A model generated the notes under the pieces. The model had not been told where the DNA came from. It made no database searches and worked only from the letters and a program-made list of their open reading frames with translations. Made by a program: the position numbers and the translations under genes. Of a stretch of 64,000 bases of DNA, positions 11,658 to 23,453 are shown piece by piece. Positions within the stretch are counted from its first letter, which is position 1. Every line of letters starts with the position of its first letter. The stretch spans positions 4,642,001 to 4,706,000 of the forward strand of contig NC_091674.1 in the NCBI RefSeq assembly GCF_042453785.1, written 5' to 3'. Source of the DNA: Malus domestica (taxonomy: Eukaryota; Streptophyta; Magnoliopsida; Rosales; Rosaceae).

Positions 11658-11890
11658 AAAAGAGATCTGACTTCTCTACCCTCCCACTTCCCATATACTC
11701 ACATCCCCTCTTATTTGTACGATCACGGTTAAGCCACGTCAATATTTTATATGACTATTACTTTTTGTCTTATTATTTCTATACAAAAAATCAATATAAA
11801 ATGTTGACGTGGCTTAACCGTGACGGCACAAAATAGGAGGGAATGAGAATGTATGGGAAGTGAGAGGGTAGAGAAGCCGGGTCCGAAAAA
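11658..11890. mobile_element. Foldback MITE with about 90-bp arms
   Basis: The left arm reads TTCTCTACCCTCCCACTTCC and later CACGGTTAAGCCACGTCAA. The right arm is the near-exact reverse complement (TTGACGTGGCTTAACCGTGA, then GGAAGTGAGAGGGTAGAGAA). The small loop is AT-rich. No coding capacity. Confidence 0.75.
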
Positions 11891-12350
11891 AAAAGTACGG
11901 AAATCAGTAATTCCCTAAGTAGAGAATTCTATTTTACAATTACTAGTGTTAAATCAAATACTATATTAGCAACGCATGGTATATACGTGCATGCTTATGC
12001 TTTTAATAAGTCTAAGCAACGAGAAACTATTGTAGAGTACAATACTGGAATGGTATTATACTATTGTACTATACTGGAATATGGCTATGTGATATAACAA
12101 ATCCGCTCATACACATGAATTTGTAATTATTACTATGACCATAAAGCATAACCTTATCGTTGATCCGTATTATACCATGGTTACAAATAACCCAAAAGCC
12201 AGTGTTGAGTGCCTAACACATATTCCCTAGTTGGTTGAAGCTGTCGTAATGTGAAAGTAGCAAGGGTCGCCATTGTTCAAAGCTAAGCTCCGTACCCCAA
12301 TCTTGCGTTTTGTTTGTGTGCTTTACGTATGGTGTCTATCACGATACTTA
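11891..12350. other. Intergenic DNA, nothing recognised
   Basis: AT-rich sequence without a supported gene or repeat. Confidence 0.5.
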
Positions 12351-12726
12351 GGGCTGGTTTGGTATTGCTGTGCTTTGAAAAAAAGCTGCTGTGAGAATAA
12401 GCGGCTGTGCTGTGAGAATAAGCGGCTGTGAAATAAAGCCAGTAGAGTGTTTGGTAAACTTTTTTGTGAAAGTGCTTTTGGAAAAAAAATCAGGATGATA
12501 GTGTGTCTTTTCATTAAAGGAGCACTGTAGCTCCGTGTGCTTTGAAAAAACTGGCTTTTTTTCAAAGCAGCAAATAGCAGCTTCAGCTTTTCCTTTGATT
12601 TTCAGCTTATTCTCACAGCAGCTTCCAAAATAAGCCCTTTTTTTTCAGTTTACCAAACACAAAAATGACCCTCAGCTTTTTTTCACAGCGGCTTTTTTTA
12701 AAATCACCTCAATCCCAAACGGGGCC
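12351..12726. mobile_element. Tourist-like PIF/Harbinger MITE with TTA duplication
   Basis: The 376-bp element has ends GGGCTGGTTTGGTATTG and, read backwards, GGCCCCGTTTGGGATTG, each flanked by TTA (12348-12350 and 12727-12729). The subterminal AAGCTGCTGTGAGAATAAGC near 12393 is matched inverted by GCTTATTCTCACAGCAGCTT near 12605. These are classic features of PIF/Harbinger MITEs. Confidence 0.8.
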
Positions 12727-12729
12727 TTA

Positions 12730-13240
12730 ATGCCCAAATTATAGGTCGGCCACATTTTTCATCGCTTGCGTATAGATTGTGCATGACCTATGTTGACAGA
12801 TATCAATAACGTATCCTCACTTTATTATTAATATATTATTAAAAATATATTAATTATCAATTTACTGTTAATACATTGTTATGATACATTGTCAATACGG
12901 ATCATGAATAACTCACGTGCACAACCTATGTGCACAGGAGATGCTTAGTCAAATTTTTATCTGCTTGTTTGGCTTGGAAAACCACAAGTGGACCCCATTT
13001 CAACGTAATCCCTGGTTGAATGATGTTAACGAGAGGGATAAAATATTATGAGTCGGTAATTGCCTATTCCTTGTTGGGTAATCTATGAACTTGAGAATCC
13101 TTGGAGTCATTTGTTGTACCTAAGGCCTAACTCCTCTAGGTGCTAGATTCTATCAATTATTGCCTCCAATTTAAGATTCATGAGGATCAAAAACTTTTTA
13201 AAGAAAAAAACAAAACACTTTTATTCAAATCCCGTGCGAA
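12730..13240. other. Intergenic DNA, nothing recognised
   Basis: No supported gene or defined repeat. Confidence 0.5.
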
Positions 13241-13498
13241 TCTTACCAGAGTTCTATTTTTCCCCACTCTTGTTTTGGCAGTTTCAAATTTCTTCGTTAA
13301 CTTCTAATCCATGTCTCCCGGCAAATGCATTGAACCATATTAGAAATTAACAGCCATGGACGGAGGGAGGGCCATCTTACCAGAGTTCTATTTTTCCCCA
13401 CTCTAGTTTTGGCATTTTCAAATTTCTTCGTTGACTTCTAATCCATGTCTCCCGGCAAATGCATTGAACCATATTAGAAATTTACAGGACGGAGGGAG
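13241..13498. repeat. Tandem duplication, period 134 bp
   Basis: TCTTACCAGAGTTCTATTTT starts at 13241 and again at 13375. The two copies stay nearly identical through CCATGTCTCCCGGCAAATGC and end in GGACGGAGGGAGG. There are only a few substitutions and a short indel, so the duplication looks recent. Confidence 0.8.
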
Positions 13499-13712
13499 GT
13501 GAGGCCCAGTGGGTGCACATGCCCCTTCTCATCCTTTTTTTAAAATTACAAATTATTCAATTAATCATTCCCATTTTTTTTGCTTTGCAAATTATTCAAT
13601 TAATCATATTAAAATAGTAAAAATCCTCTTTTTGTTTTTAAATGTCCCTCCGTCTTAGATATTTTTCTCACACACTAATGTCTAAACCTTGTTGAGTTGC
13701 ATGTATTTGGTT

Positions 13713-14535
13713 TAGGGATGGGCAAATACCCATCGGTTATGAGTAACCGTTTAGATAAATAAATGGTTATGGGTATAACCTTTTACCCGCGAAATTTAAA
13801 TGGACGGTTATGGGTATTAACCGCGGTTATAAACGGATAACCATTTACCCATTTATTTTATATATGTAAAATTAACACAAATCATGTTCCCTATCGAACA
13901 AAATTTAGATCAATACTATAATGCATGATTTCTATAGCTAATATAATATAATTTTCCTTAACCACTTTAAATTTCATGGTCTATTATATATATTATATTA
14001 ATATTTTACATTCCAAGTCAAATAACCCAATAATACTGTCTTTTAACAGTTTTCGTAACCCAAGAATACTTAGCAAATTTTATATTACCTTCAGTGTTAA
14101 CAGTTAAAAATATCATCTGTAAACTATTATTTCAATTATTGGAATGGTATACGAACTTAAAAAATTAAAATGCGGAAATGTATAATGAAACTATAACGGT
14201 GTTTAATTGTTAGGAAAACAAAATTATGACAAATTTTATTTTTTAATTTTCAAGTTGTTAAAAAAAAACACGTAGACAGGTGAAAAAGGAGTAAATGGTA
14301 AAAAAGAAATGATAAACGGGTTTAAAAATGATAAATGGGTAAACGGGTACTAAACGGTTATGTTTAAATGGGTACATGGTAATGAGTATGGTTAACCGTT
14401 TATAAACGGTTATGGGTATGGGTATAACCATTTAGACAATCACTCAACGGGTAAACGGTTATGCGGGTATGAGAATAAACAGTTATGGATAAATAACTGC
14501 GGTTACCCGCCCGCCATAACCGTTGCTCATCCCTA
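13713..14535. mobile_element. Non-autonomous hAT element with 8-bp target duplication
   Basis: The 823-bp element has TAGGGATGGGCAA at the left and, read backwards, TAGGGATGAGCAAC at the right. The flanks are ATTTGGTT (13705-13712) and ATTTGGCT (14536-14543), a one-mismatch 8-bp duplication as expected for hAT. The ends are filled with short repeats of GGGTAAACGGTTATGGGTA type, likely transposase-binding subterminal repeats. No transposase ORF. Confidence 0.8.
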
Positions 14536-14795
14536 ATTTGGCTAATTAGTACAAATAAGCATTAGATTGTCAACAATTAAAGACAAAATTAGACAATAGA
14601 GTAATAAAATTAGGCATTTTGTAATTAATTTTTTCAGCATTTGTAAAAGAACTAGCTTTATTTGTCCAAAAAATGAGCTCAAATTTTTTAAGGTGCCCCC
14701 TTTTAGTTAAATTTATGGCTTCATCCCTGTTTACAGCCTACCCTAATCAAGCCATGAGACATCTATTCCATTGGCCATTCTTTCCTAAAATTATA

Positions 14796-14940
14796 AGGAA
14801 AACTAACGAAAAGTCCAAAAAAACTTCCTTTTTAATGAAAAATCATTTTTAAAGGTATAGTGAATAGTATCAGGAAAATGTATAAATGTGGTTTTTTGTT
14901 AAAAGTGAACAGTACGGGGAGTGTTTTGTTAAAACTTCTA
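14796..14940. mobile_element. MITE, family A, copy 2
   Basis: Starts AGGAAAACTAACGAAAAG and ends GTTTTGTTAAAACTT, with AGTGAATAGTATC and GTGAACAGTACGG inside. It is more decayed than the copy at 16943. Confidence 0.6.
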
Positions 14941-16231
14941 AAATTATATGGACAAGTCTAGCGAGTTTACAATGATTGATTGTCTTTCCGCCAGATATTC
15001 TGTGTTCAAATTTTATCGGTTGCACAAGAAAAGCAAAAGTTCGATATGGGTTAAATAGTTTAATCGGAAGACATTATAGAAGGAACAAATGGAACGAAGA
15101 ATAGAAGCATGAAAGTTAGGGAAACAACGTAAGTTTGTATCTCCAGTAAAAACAGAAAGAAAAAAAAACAGGTTTCGACTTCAAAAAATGTGACATCCCA
15201 TCTAAACTTTCTTTACTACTAGCATACAGAGGTGGGGGGTTCGTTTACATTCGACTCAAACAATTACGATTCACATTTCTATTCGAATTACAAGTTACGG
15301 AGGTTTTCACACTCTAACCCATGGGTTCCAAGTGAAAGAAGCAAAATTAACAGAAATACATGAAAATTAAGCTATCAGATCACTTCTTTTATGCATTCCA
15401 GCTCATAATAAAGATTTTTTTTTGGGGGGGGGGGGGGGGGGGCGTGGGCATAGGGGACCATTAAAGATTACAAGTACGTCAGATAATTATACGAAACGAT
15501 TTCAGCTTCATTTCTCGATTCCGACAGCGACTGGAAGGGAAGGGTGAGGGTAGGCATAGGGGTGCAGACGTGCATGCATGTGCATAAAGGGAGTAAAGCT
15601 CTTAAAGAAAGCGTGAGCAGGAATTAGCTTCCCTGGATTCATTTAGTGTTGTTGTGATCTAATGCTGCTTTTATTCTTTTCCTTGGCTTCAAAGCCTCCA
15701 TTCCCAATATTTATTTGCATATCCGAATTTACTTTCATATATATATATTTTTTTTTTCATTGATTGTTGATCATTTTCCAACAAACTTGTGGACCAAATA
15801 ACAACAAAGCCTTATTCCACTATGTATATTCGGTTGTATGAATCTTAGAACGTCACTGAGCTCAGTTTTGCGCCAAGCCTTACGTTAGCTCCAAGTACTC
15901 CATATATTTTCTTAAAGTCTTTTTCCAAGTCTTCCTCTACCCCTTTCCTAGGTTTTAAAAGTCTCTTTTCAAGTCTTCATAGGTCTTCCTCTAACTTGTT
16001 TATAATAATATTTGGGTAGTGAAATATAAAAAGAAAGTTAAGTTGAGATAAGATCAACTGTTGGTTATTACATGTAAAGATACTTGATTAACAAACTTAA
16101 TGGAATTAGTAAACCACAATGGAGAAAGATTCCAAAAAAGATAATCAATAACACCCACATTGCAAATCACTTCAATAATTCATCGACTTGGAGAGTAGAG
16201 AAATTGTAAAAAATTCCATAATAGTCCATAC
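14941..16231. other. AT-rich intergenic DNA
   Basis: No coding region supported. It holds the homopolymer at 15415-15442 and ordinary AT-rich sequence. Confidence 0.5.
15415..15442 (+). repeat. T9-G19 homopolymer junction
   Basis: Nine T residues are followed at once by nineteen G residues (15424-15442). G runs of this length are rare in AT-rich plant DNA and can form quadruplexes; they are also prone to sequencing length error. Confidence 0.8.
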
Positions 16232-16942
16232 CTTCCATTGACAAGGCAGTATGGACCATAAAATGGTTCAGTCTCTCTTGCTTCTCGTCGATGTTCTTCA
16301 TTATTAGGGTAAAGAAGAATCACTGTATGGAAGTTCCCGTCACCAGCATGAGAAATAACTATGCTGTTGTTAGGTAAAATGTTAGGCACAAGGGTATACA
16401 GTCAGCCCATTTAATCTTCCATGCTATTTGTGAACCACAATATATTTCAGCTCACCTCCCTACTGAGTAATAGGAATAGAGTCATTTGATCAGACATTAC
16501 CAAACCAGTTCCGATGCATCCAGCTCTTGTTTGGACCTTTATATCATTTCTCCAAGGCATGATAGAGGAACACAAACATCCTGCATATATTAAAAGTAAA
16601 GGAGCACGCTTTAGAATTCAAGGAAACATCCAGAAGAATGTAATTCTAGTAACCCGTTAACTAATTCATATACTTCCATTCTTACAACCGAAGAGAATTA
16701 GTAAGCAAGACAATGGTTGAAACTTTTGGGAAAAACTGAGTTGACCTTTTAGAATGTAGGATTCCTGAAAGTGATTCTTGTCAGAGTAACTAAGAATGTT
16801 CAACAAATTTTTAACTATTAAAAAAATGTTCTGCAACTGTGTGTGTAGATATAAACAAATGCACATTGCCTCGAAATTAGGCTCCATTGCAAAGCATGCC
16901 CAGAGTGCCTCCTTTATCTACACGTAAAAAAGATATTTAATT

Positions 16943-17097
16943 AGGAAAACTAATGAAAATGATTTGAAAACTTTGAGTTTTAACGATAAGGACAAAATAA
17001 ATGGTCCAGTGTATAGTATCAGTATTGATATTTTAGTGTAAAAATATGATTTTTCGTTAAAATGAATAGTATCGGAAACTTTTCGTTAAAGTTCCCT
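16943..17097. mobile_element. MITE, family A, copy 3
   Basis: Ends AGGAAAACTAATGAAAA and CTTTTCGTTAAAGTTCCCT are imperfect inverted repeats. It lies within the D-lactate dehydrogenase pseudogene, just upstream (in gene sense) of the exon at 16864-16917. Confidence 0.7.
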
Positions 17098-17257
17098 ATT
17101 TAAATAGATAAAATGACAACAAGGATAAGTTGGATCAAGCCTCTGGCTTGAATCTATCAAAGATACGCAAGTATGGTATTCAAACAATTTGAAATCGAGT
17201 TGCAGTTTAAACTGTAAGATTGGACAATACGTGCATTCAGGAACAGAGAGTTCCATT

Positions 17258-17447
17258 TGTTGGAGAGAGTTGACCTTTATAATTAGTTTAGATGTTTGTT
17301 TGGGTCCTTATAATTAGGATGTGATTAGGGTAGATATTATTTTATATTTCTTCCCTTGTAAATCAATATTGTACAATATATATTTCCCTCCTTGGTGAGA
17401 AAAATGATAACATAGAAATTAAACCCCAAGATAAGTCCTAATTAGCA
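17258..17447 (+). repeat. 5' LTR of Copia element 1
   Basis: Starts TGTTGGAGAGAGTTGACC and ends CCTAATTAGCA. The 3' copy at 24621-24810 has the same length and matching ends. Confidence 0.9.
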
Positions 17448-17459
17448 TGGTATCAGAGC
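17448..17459 (+). other. Primer binding site, initiator tRNA-Met type
   Basis: TGGTATCAGAGC directly follows the 5' LTR. It is the standard plant Copia site complementary to the 3' end of initiator methionine tRNA. Confidence 0.9.
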
Positions 17460-17513
17460 AAAGATCCTAGGATTTTTGCTCTGCCCATTCTCTCAAGCAA
17501 ACTCGGCCCTCCC

Positions 17514-18620
17514 ATGGAGAACCTACCACCACTCCATGGTGAAATCATCCCCATCTTAACCGATCTTACCCCTATCCTAAACAGTACAACCCTAAACACT
17601 ACTACCCTAACCGACCCTACCATGAACCTTACTCCGTCTCTACCACAAGTTGTTACATAAATTGTTCATCATGATTCTTCTACAGCTTTGATTGGCATCA
17701 AACTCAATGGTGCCAATTTTGGAGTTTGGTCTCAAATTGTCAAGATGTTTGTTGCTGGAAAAGACAAGTTGGACTACTTATTTGGGAGTAATCCCCATCC
17801 CTCTACCGACGATCCGGCCTTCACCAAATGGCATACGGAGAACGCCAAGGTGAATGGATGGCTCATCAATTCTGTGGAACCCAATTTAATTGGGTATTTT
17901 CTTCGACTACCGACAACGAAAGAAGTGTGGGATGCAGTTGCTCGCACATATTACGATGGCTCCAATATATCACAAGTTTACGATCTTACCTGCAAGGCCT
18001 CTCGCATGAGGCAAGACGGATGATCGGTAGAGACATACTATAATGATCTTCAATCTTTGTGGCAAGAGATTGATTATTGTCGACCCAATCCGATGAAGTG
18101 CGATACTGATATTGAAATTTATAATAAAATTGTTCAAACAGATCGTGTGTTTACTTTGCTTGTAGGCTTGGATGAGATGTTTGATAAAATTTGTAGTAAT
18201 ATTTTACAAACTGAGCCCCTCTATTCCGTCGAACAAACATTTGCCTATGTTTTCCAGAAGGCAATAAAACACATCGTTATGAATACTGGAGGACAGCTGC
18301 CGAGTGGGACAACAATGGTGGCTCGGCCTGCAGCATAAGTTGCGGCTCCACCTCGTCCCCGTGCCCTCGAGAAGCCACCTGCACCAAGCTGAGGAAGTAA
18401 CGCTAGGTGACTGCTCGGAGCCCAGTATAGGGCTCGCTCTTTGTTGCCAAGACGGCATCACGACCCACTGTGGCCCCCACCCTTTTCGTCCTAAACCACC
18501 AGTCCTAGTTGGTGGTTGCACTTATTGGGGCAGTGAGAAGCACGGCCGTGATAATTGCTTTTAGTTGCCCGGCTATCCTAACTGGTGGGAACCATTAAAG
18601 CTTTAGAAACAACGGGAACG
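17514..18620 (+). pseudogene. Gag remnant of Copia element 1
   Basis: An ATG at 17514 begins MENLPPLHGEIIPILTDL. The same frame carries the Copia Gag core LNGANFGVWSQIVKMFVAGK (about 17700-17762) and AKVNGWLINSVEPNL. In-frame stops occur near 17659 and at 18021-18023. Reading resumes to 18338 with LVGLDEMFDKICSNIL. In a shifted frame near 18514-18562 a zinc-knuckle relic reads CTYWGSEKHGRDNCF; the second cysteine of the CX2C pair is now tryptophan, so it could not bind zinc. Codon structure and motifs are those of plant Copia Gag. Confidence 0.75.
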
Positions 18621-20728
18621 AGACGAGCAAGCCAATATTGCAACCTTAGTATCCCAACTATCTTTGATATCTCAGGATGATCCTCCTCCTGTTTTGAGTT
18701 CTTCGTATATGTCTCCGAAGTCCTCAAGTAATTGTGGTTATGCTTTTAATATGAATAGTGATGATACTTAGTTTGGTTAGATCATTTACTTCAGTGCCAC
18801 TAACCATATGACCTATGACCCCTCTGATTTAGCATGTGATACTGTTCCACTCTGACGTAATATTACCAATGCTAATGGTGTCACCTCACCGGTGGGTGAC
18901 TGACGCTGGCACTGTACGCCTTACGCCTACTCTCTCTTTGCCTCATACAGTACTTATACATTCACTAAAGCATACATTGATGTCTCATGGCCAAGCTACT
19001 GAGCAATTGAATTGTTGTGTATTAATGTATCTGAAGTTTTGACTTATTCAGGATATTCTCACGAATGAGATAATTGGTTGTGGTACTAAGAAGGGGGATC
19101 TCTATTTTGTGGATAATGTCAGTACAGGACGGGTCAATCTCACCCAAGGAGTTGTCGATCACAAGCGACATCATATATGGTTATGGCATCACTGTTTTGG
19201 GTCATCCGTCTTTCAGTTACTTACAACACATATTTCCGAATTTATTTGTTGGTTGTTCTGTTTCAAACTTTAAATGTGACACTTGCGTACTTACAAAGAG
19301 TCATCGTGTTTCTTATCTGTTGAATTCTAATAAAAATGTTACTCCTTTTGGTCTTGTTCATTCGGATATTTGGGGACCATCTTTAATTACTACTTTATCT
19401 GGTATTAGGTGGTTTGTGACTTTAATAAATGATTGCACATGGATGACATGGTTATACCTTCTTAAGCATAAAAATGATGTGTTTTTGGCTTTTAATAAGA
19501 CATTCCACATCATGGTTCAGACACAATTTTCTACTAAAATCCAGATTTTGCGTTCTTATAATGGCGGTGAATATGTTAATAATGATTTTACACATTATTT
19601 TACTAATCACAGAATCCTTCATGAAACTACTTGTCCTCAAACTCCCAACAGAATGGGGTAGCTAAGCGTAAAAATTGCCATATATTAGAAATGGCTCGGT
19701 CTCTATTGTTTAGGGTACAGACGAAACTTAACCCGTGTGCTCTCCATTGTATTTTTATGGGGTACAGACTACATCAAAGAAGGTATCGTTGCAACCACTC
19801 CCCTTCGTGACGGATGTATGTTACCATGGATGTCCATCTTTCAGAGTCCGAAATGTATTACTCTTCGGCTTCTTCCAACCTTACTCTTCAGTGAAAAACA
19901 CTGAATGATGATGAGGGTTGGATCATGGCTGCTAACATTGATTTTCCATTACCACTATCAGCCGAGCCAGCAGGGATTGTGTTGCCAGCCCAGCTAACAG
20001 CAACAACATCGCTACCACGGAACCAGCGGTATGCACGATTATATCATTACCACCCACGACAACAGTGTTGCCACTTGCTGATTTTGGGACTTCTACTAAT
20101 ACTACTCCCCCTTGTCTCCAAATATAGTACCACCAGATGACCATATTCCTGAGAATATTCCTGAGGTAATCTCTACTATCCCTGTTGATGTATCTAATCT
20201 TTCAAATTATCAATTACCTTTCAGGCACAACCGAGGAAATCCACCTAACATATATTCACTGGAAACAATAAAAGGCTCTAAATATCCCATTGTCAACTAT
20301 GTGTCATCACATAAATTATCAGAACCCGAGAAAGCCTTTGTACAACAAATATCCAAAGATAGCACACCAAGTTCATTGAAGGATGCAATATTGGACTATC
20401 GATGGACCAAGGCAATGGAGAAAAAAATGGATGCACTTCAGAAAAATCAAACATGGAATTTGGTTTCGCTACCCCGAGGAAAGAAGATAGTCGGATGTAG
20501 ATGGGTTTACACCATCAAGTATAAAGTCGATGGGTCCATAGAGCGATACAAAGCACGATTGCTGGTCAAGGGATACACTCAGATGTATAGTGTTGATTAT
20601 ACACCCCCAGTAGCGAAGGTAAGAGTGTTACTTTCTTTGGCGGCTAACTTAGATTGGCCATTATAGCAATTCGATGTGCAAAATGCTTTCTTACATGGCA
20701 ATCTTAAGGAATAAGTGTATATGGATAT

Positions 20729-23453
20729 TGTGACACGCCCCGACCCCAATATCCCAAAATATCAGGATATGCATGTGTTGGCCGACACTCGTGGGTGACG
20801 AAGCCATTTTAAACTTGCATACAAATAAAATATGTAATTAGAAAGAAATATACCAATGAAGAACCGTGTTCAGAGCATAAAACTAATCAATAATAATGTG
20901 AAAGAATTAATATAAAATGATACAAACAAAGAAGTGGGTTCTACTCTGAAAAGACTCGAAGATACCTACGCGGAGGTGTCCTAACGCCGGGATCGTGTGC
21001 CTTGAATCTAAATCCTAAAGGGGGCACAAAACCAAAAGAGTGAGTGGACCAAAGTTTATAATAATAGTACTAATAATAAGGAAACCATTTTCTTTATGAA
21101 CATACTAACCCCCTATTTTGAAAACACATATAATAATACATAATAGGTTTTCTGAAAACTCTAGAATGCCATGAAAAATGTTCGTAAAACATGTAGGTGT
21201 AAACCAATGCTCATAAATGGTAATATAGCCACCCGAAGGCAAATTCGTAACTCTCCTCAATGATGTTCTCAACTAGGATATCATAGTGGCCCAAAGGCAT
21301 AACCATCACCAAAGGTGAAGCTGTACGATACTAGGTTACGTCAGTGAAGAAATCATGGTCCATCACCCGAAAGTGAAGGTATACGACTCTAGGTTATGCC
21401 AGAGAAGAGATATATGTATATGCAGTGGGTCCATCACCTGAAGGTGAAGTTGTACGACTCTAAGTTACTTCAGAGAAGAAACATAAGGTTCATCACCCGA
21501 AGGTGAAGTTGTACGACTCTAGGTTACGCCAAAGAAGAAACATATACATATAACATATCACACTGACACTAGCCTCGGGCTAGTGAACCTAGGGGTATGT
21601 CATAAATATCATCAACTGTGTCCTATTGGCCATAGACGTCTACATACTCGATTGTGTGTATGTGTTGTATGATAACCCACCAGATAAGCACTGAAAACGT
21701 ATCTCAAAAATATCATATCAAATCCCCAGAGCTCAAAAGCTCAAAGCCTCATCTCATAAATCCATGATAATTCATATTCATAAATCCGTAAAATAAATCA
21801 TATCTGCAAATCCATAAAATTTCATATACAAAATCCAATAATTCATAACCTTTCGTAAAATATAAATTCGATAATCATAAATAATGCATAAAACGTAAAA
21901 TCATGAAATCATGCTTTTCGTGAATGCAATCCTAATATTTTCTCGAACTAGAGAGGATGGGGTCACTTCCTGCCAATGCACATAAACACAATTTGAGACC
22001 ATTTAGTAAAACTCTACCAAAACGATAGAATTTGGGAAAACAGACATCAGATTCATATTCGGTACGTCGAAAAACCTAAGGAGGGACCTATGTTTCCCCC
22101 ACGCGTTGCCACGAGGTTGCGACCCGGGAGGCCACGCGCCACCATATGCGCTAAGATGGGTCATGGAAAAGTTCATCGGAAAGGTTTCCATCGTGGATGG
22201 TAGAGGCGTGAGTGCTCCACGCGTAGGCCATCACAGCCCCCCACTCGCACCCACGCGCCGACTCATGGAACTGGGCTTGGGTCCGGGTTATTGGATTGGA
22301 TCCGGGTTGGATGGGCTTGGTTGTTGGATTTGGCCGGTGCTGGATTTGGCGTGGGGTTACTAGGTTGGATTTGGGTTAAGGTTAATGGGTTGGATCGATT
22401 TTGGGTTGGGTTGATCCAGTTTCAGGCCCTGGGTCGGCCAGATTCCGCGAAAAAGAAAACCGGAGCTTCCCAAACTCCGATCATCCCCAAAACTCGACTA
22501 AAACTAGTTATTCAATATACCAAATTGAAGCCCAAAGAACAAGAAGTTAGAATATACCTTTGGTTTCCTCGACCGTGGTCGGAGTTGGTTGGAAAATGAC
22601 TCAAAAGCCGTTAGACCTGGTCGAAAAATCTGGAAAACACTTCCTCGAGTTATTTTCATGTTTAAGCATTCACCAAAACCATTTTTATTCAACAACTAAA
22701 TAATCTAGACCATGAGGGAAGAAGATCGAAGGGTGGTCCATGACTTACCTTCGTCAAGGACGACGATAACTCGTTGGATTCGATATTGCATAGTGATGGT
22801 ATTATGCAGTGAACGAGGGAAAGAGGGAAAGTAAGAGATTTCTCAGCCTGGTTTGGGTTCATGAGTCCGTCACCCATCGCCGAGGAAAGAGTCTGTGAAG
22901 TTTGGGTGCTCGCGGAACAGCAGGTGGTGGTGGCGTGCCAGTTTACAAAGAAGGAAAAAGAGAGGTAGCTGAGAAAATTAGAATGAGAGAGAGGATTGGG
23001 AGTTGAGGTGGTGGTCAATGGGGTAGCTCATCGGAGAAATGTGTGTAAGTGTTGCTCGAAAATGAGGGAGTGATCGAGAAAAATAAGGAAGAGAGAGTTC
23101 CAAAGATTGGGGGAGGGAAGACACGTGGCAGAAGGAGAAGCGGGGTGTGGACCCCACGTGATAGAAATTATTAAAATAATAAAAATATCTAACCCTAATA
23201 TCTAGAATGGTGAATTGACTATTTTACCCCTCGACTTCGTAGTTTCGTAAAACATTCATCGCAACTCCAAATTCAAATCCATTTGCGCCCATGCGTCCGC
23301 AACGTCAAGTACTAGAAAGATATGCCAAGGAAATGATTCCTACGTGACACAACAAGGCGGTCAACAAAAGTCAACATTTTTTCCTCGAATGCCATTTTCA
23401 TAAATTCACGCTTTAAAATTATAAAAACCGTAATATTTGGGGACGGGTTGTTA
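20729..23453. mobile_element. 2.7-kb solo-LTR-like insertion inside Copia element 1
   Basis: It enters the reverse transcriptase codons for YMDI-PPGYAS. Ends are TGTGACACGCCCCGACCCC and, read backwards, TAACAACCCGTCCCC, i.e. inverted TG-type ends. The flanks GATAT (20724-20728) and TATAT (23454-23458) look like a decayed 5-bp duplication. There is no pol or gag, so a solo LTR of a gypsy element, or a non-coding LTR derivative, is the best reading. The interior has a GC-rich patch at 22090-22450 and a tandem array at 21304-21560. Confidence 0.65.
21304..21560 (+). repeat. Four tandem units with CACC-GAAGGTGAAG core
   Basis: Units of about 56-72 bp begin near 21304, 21360, 21432 and 21490. Each carries CATCACC-(C/T)GAAGGTGAAG, then GTACGACTCTAGGTTACG and CAGAGAAGAAACAT. 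The CACC..GGTG core is itself a small palindrome. Confidence 0.75.
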
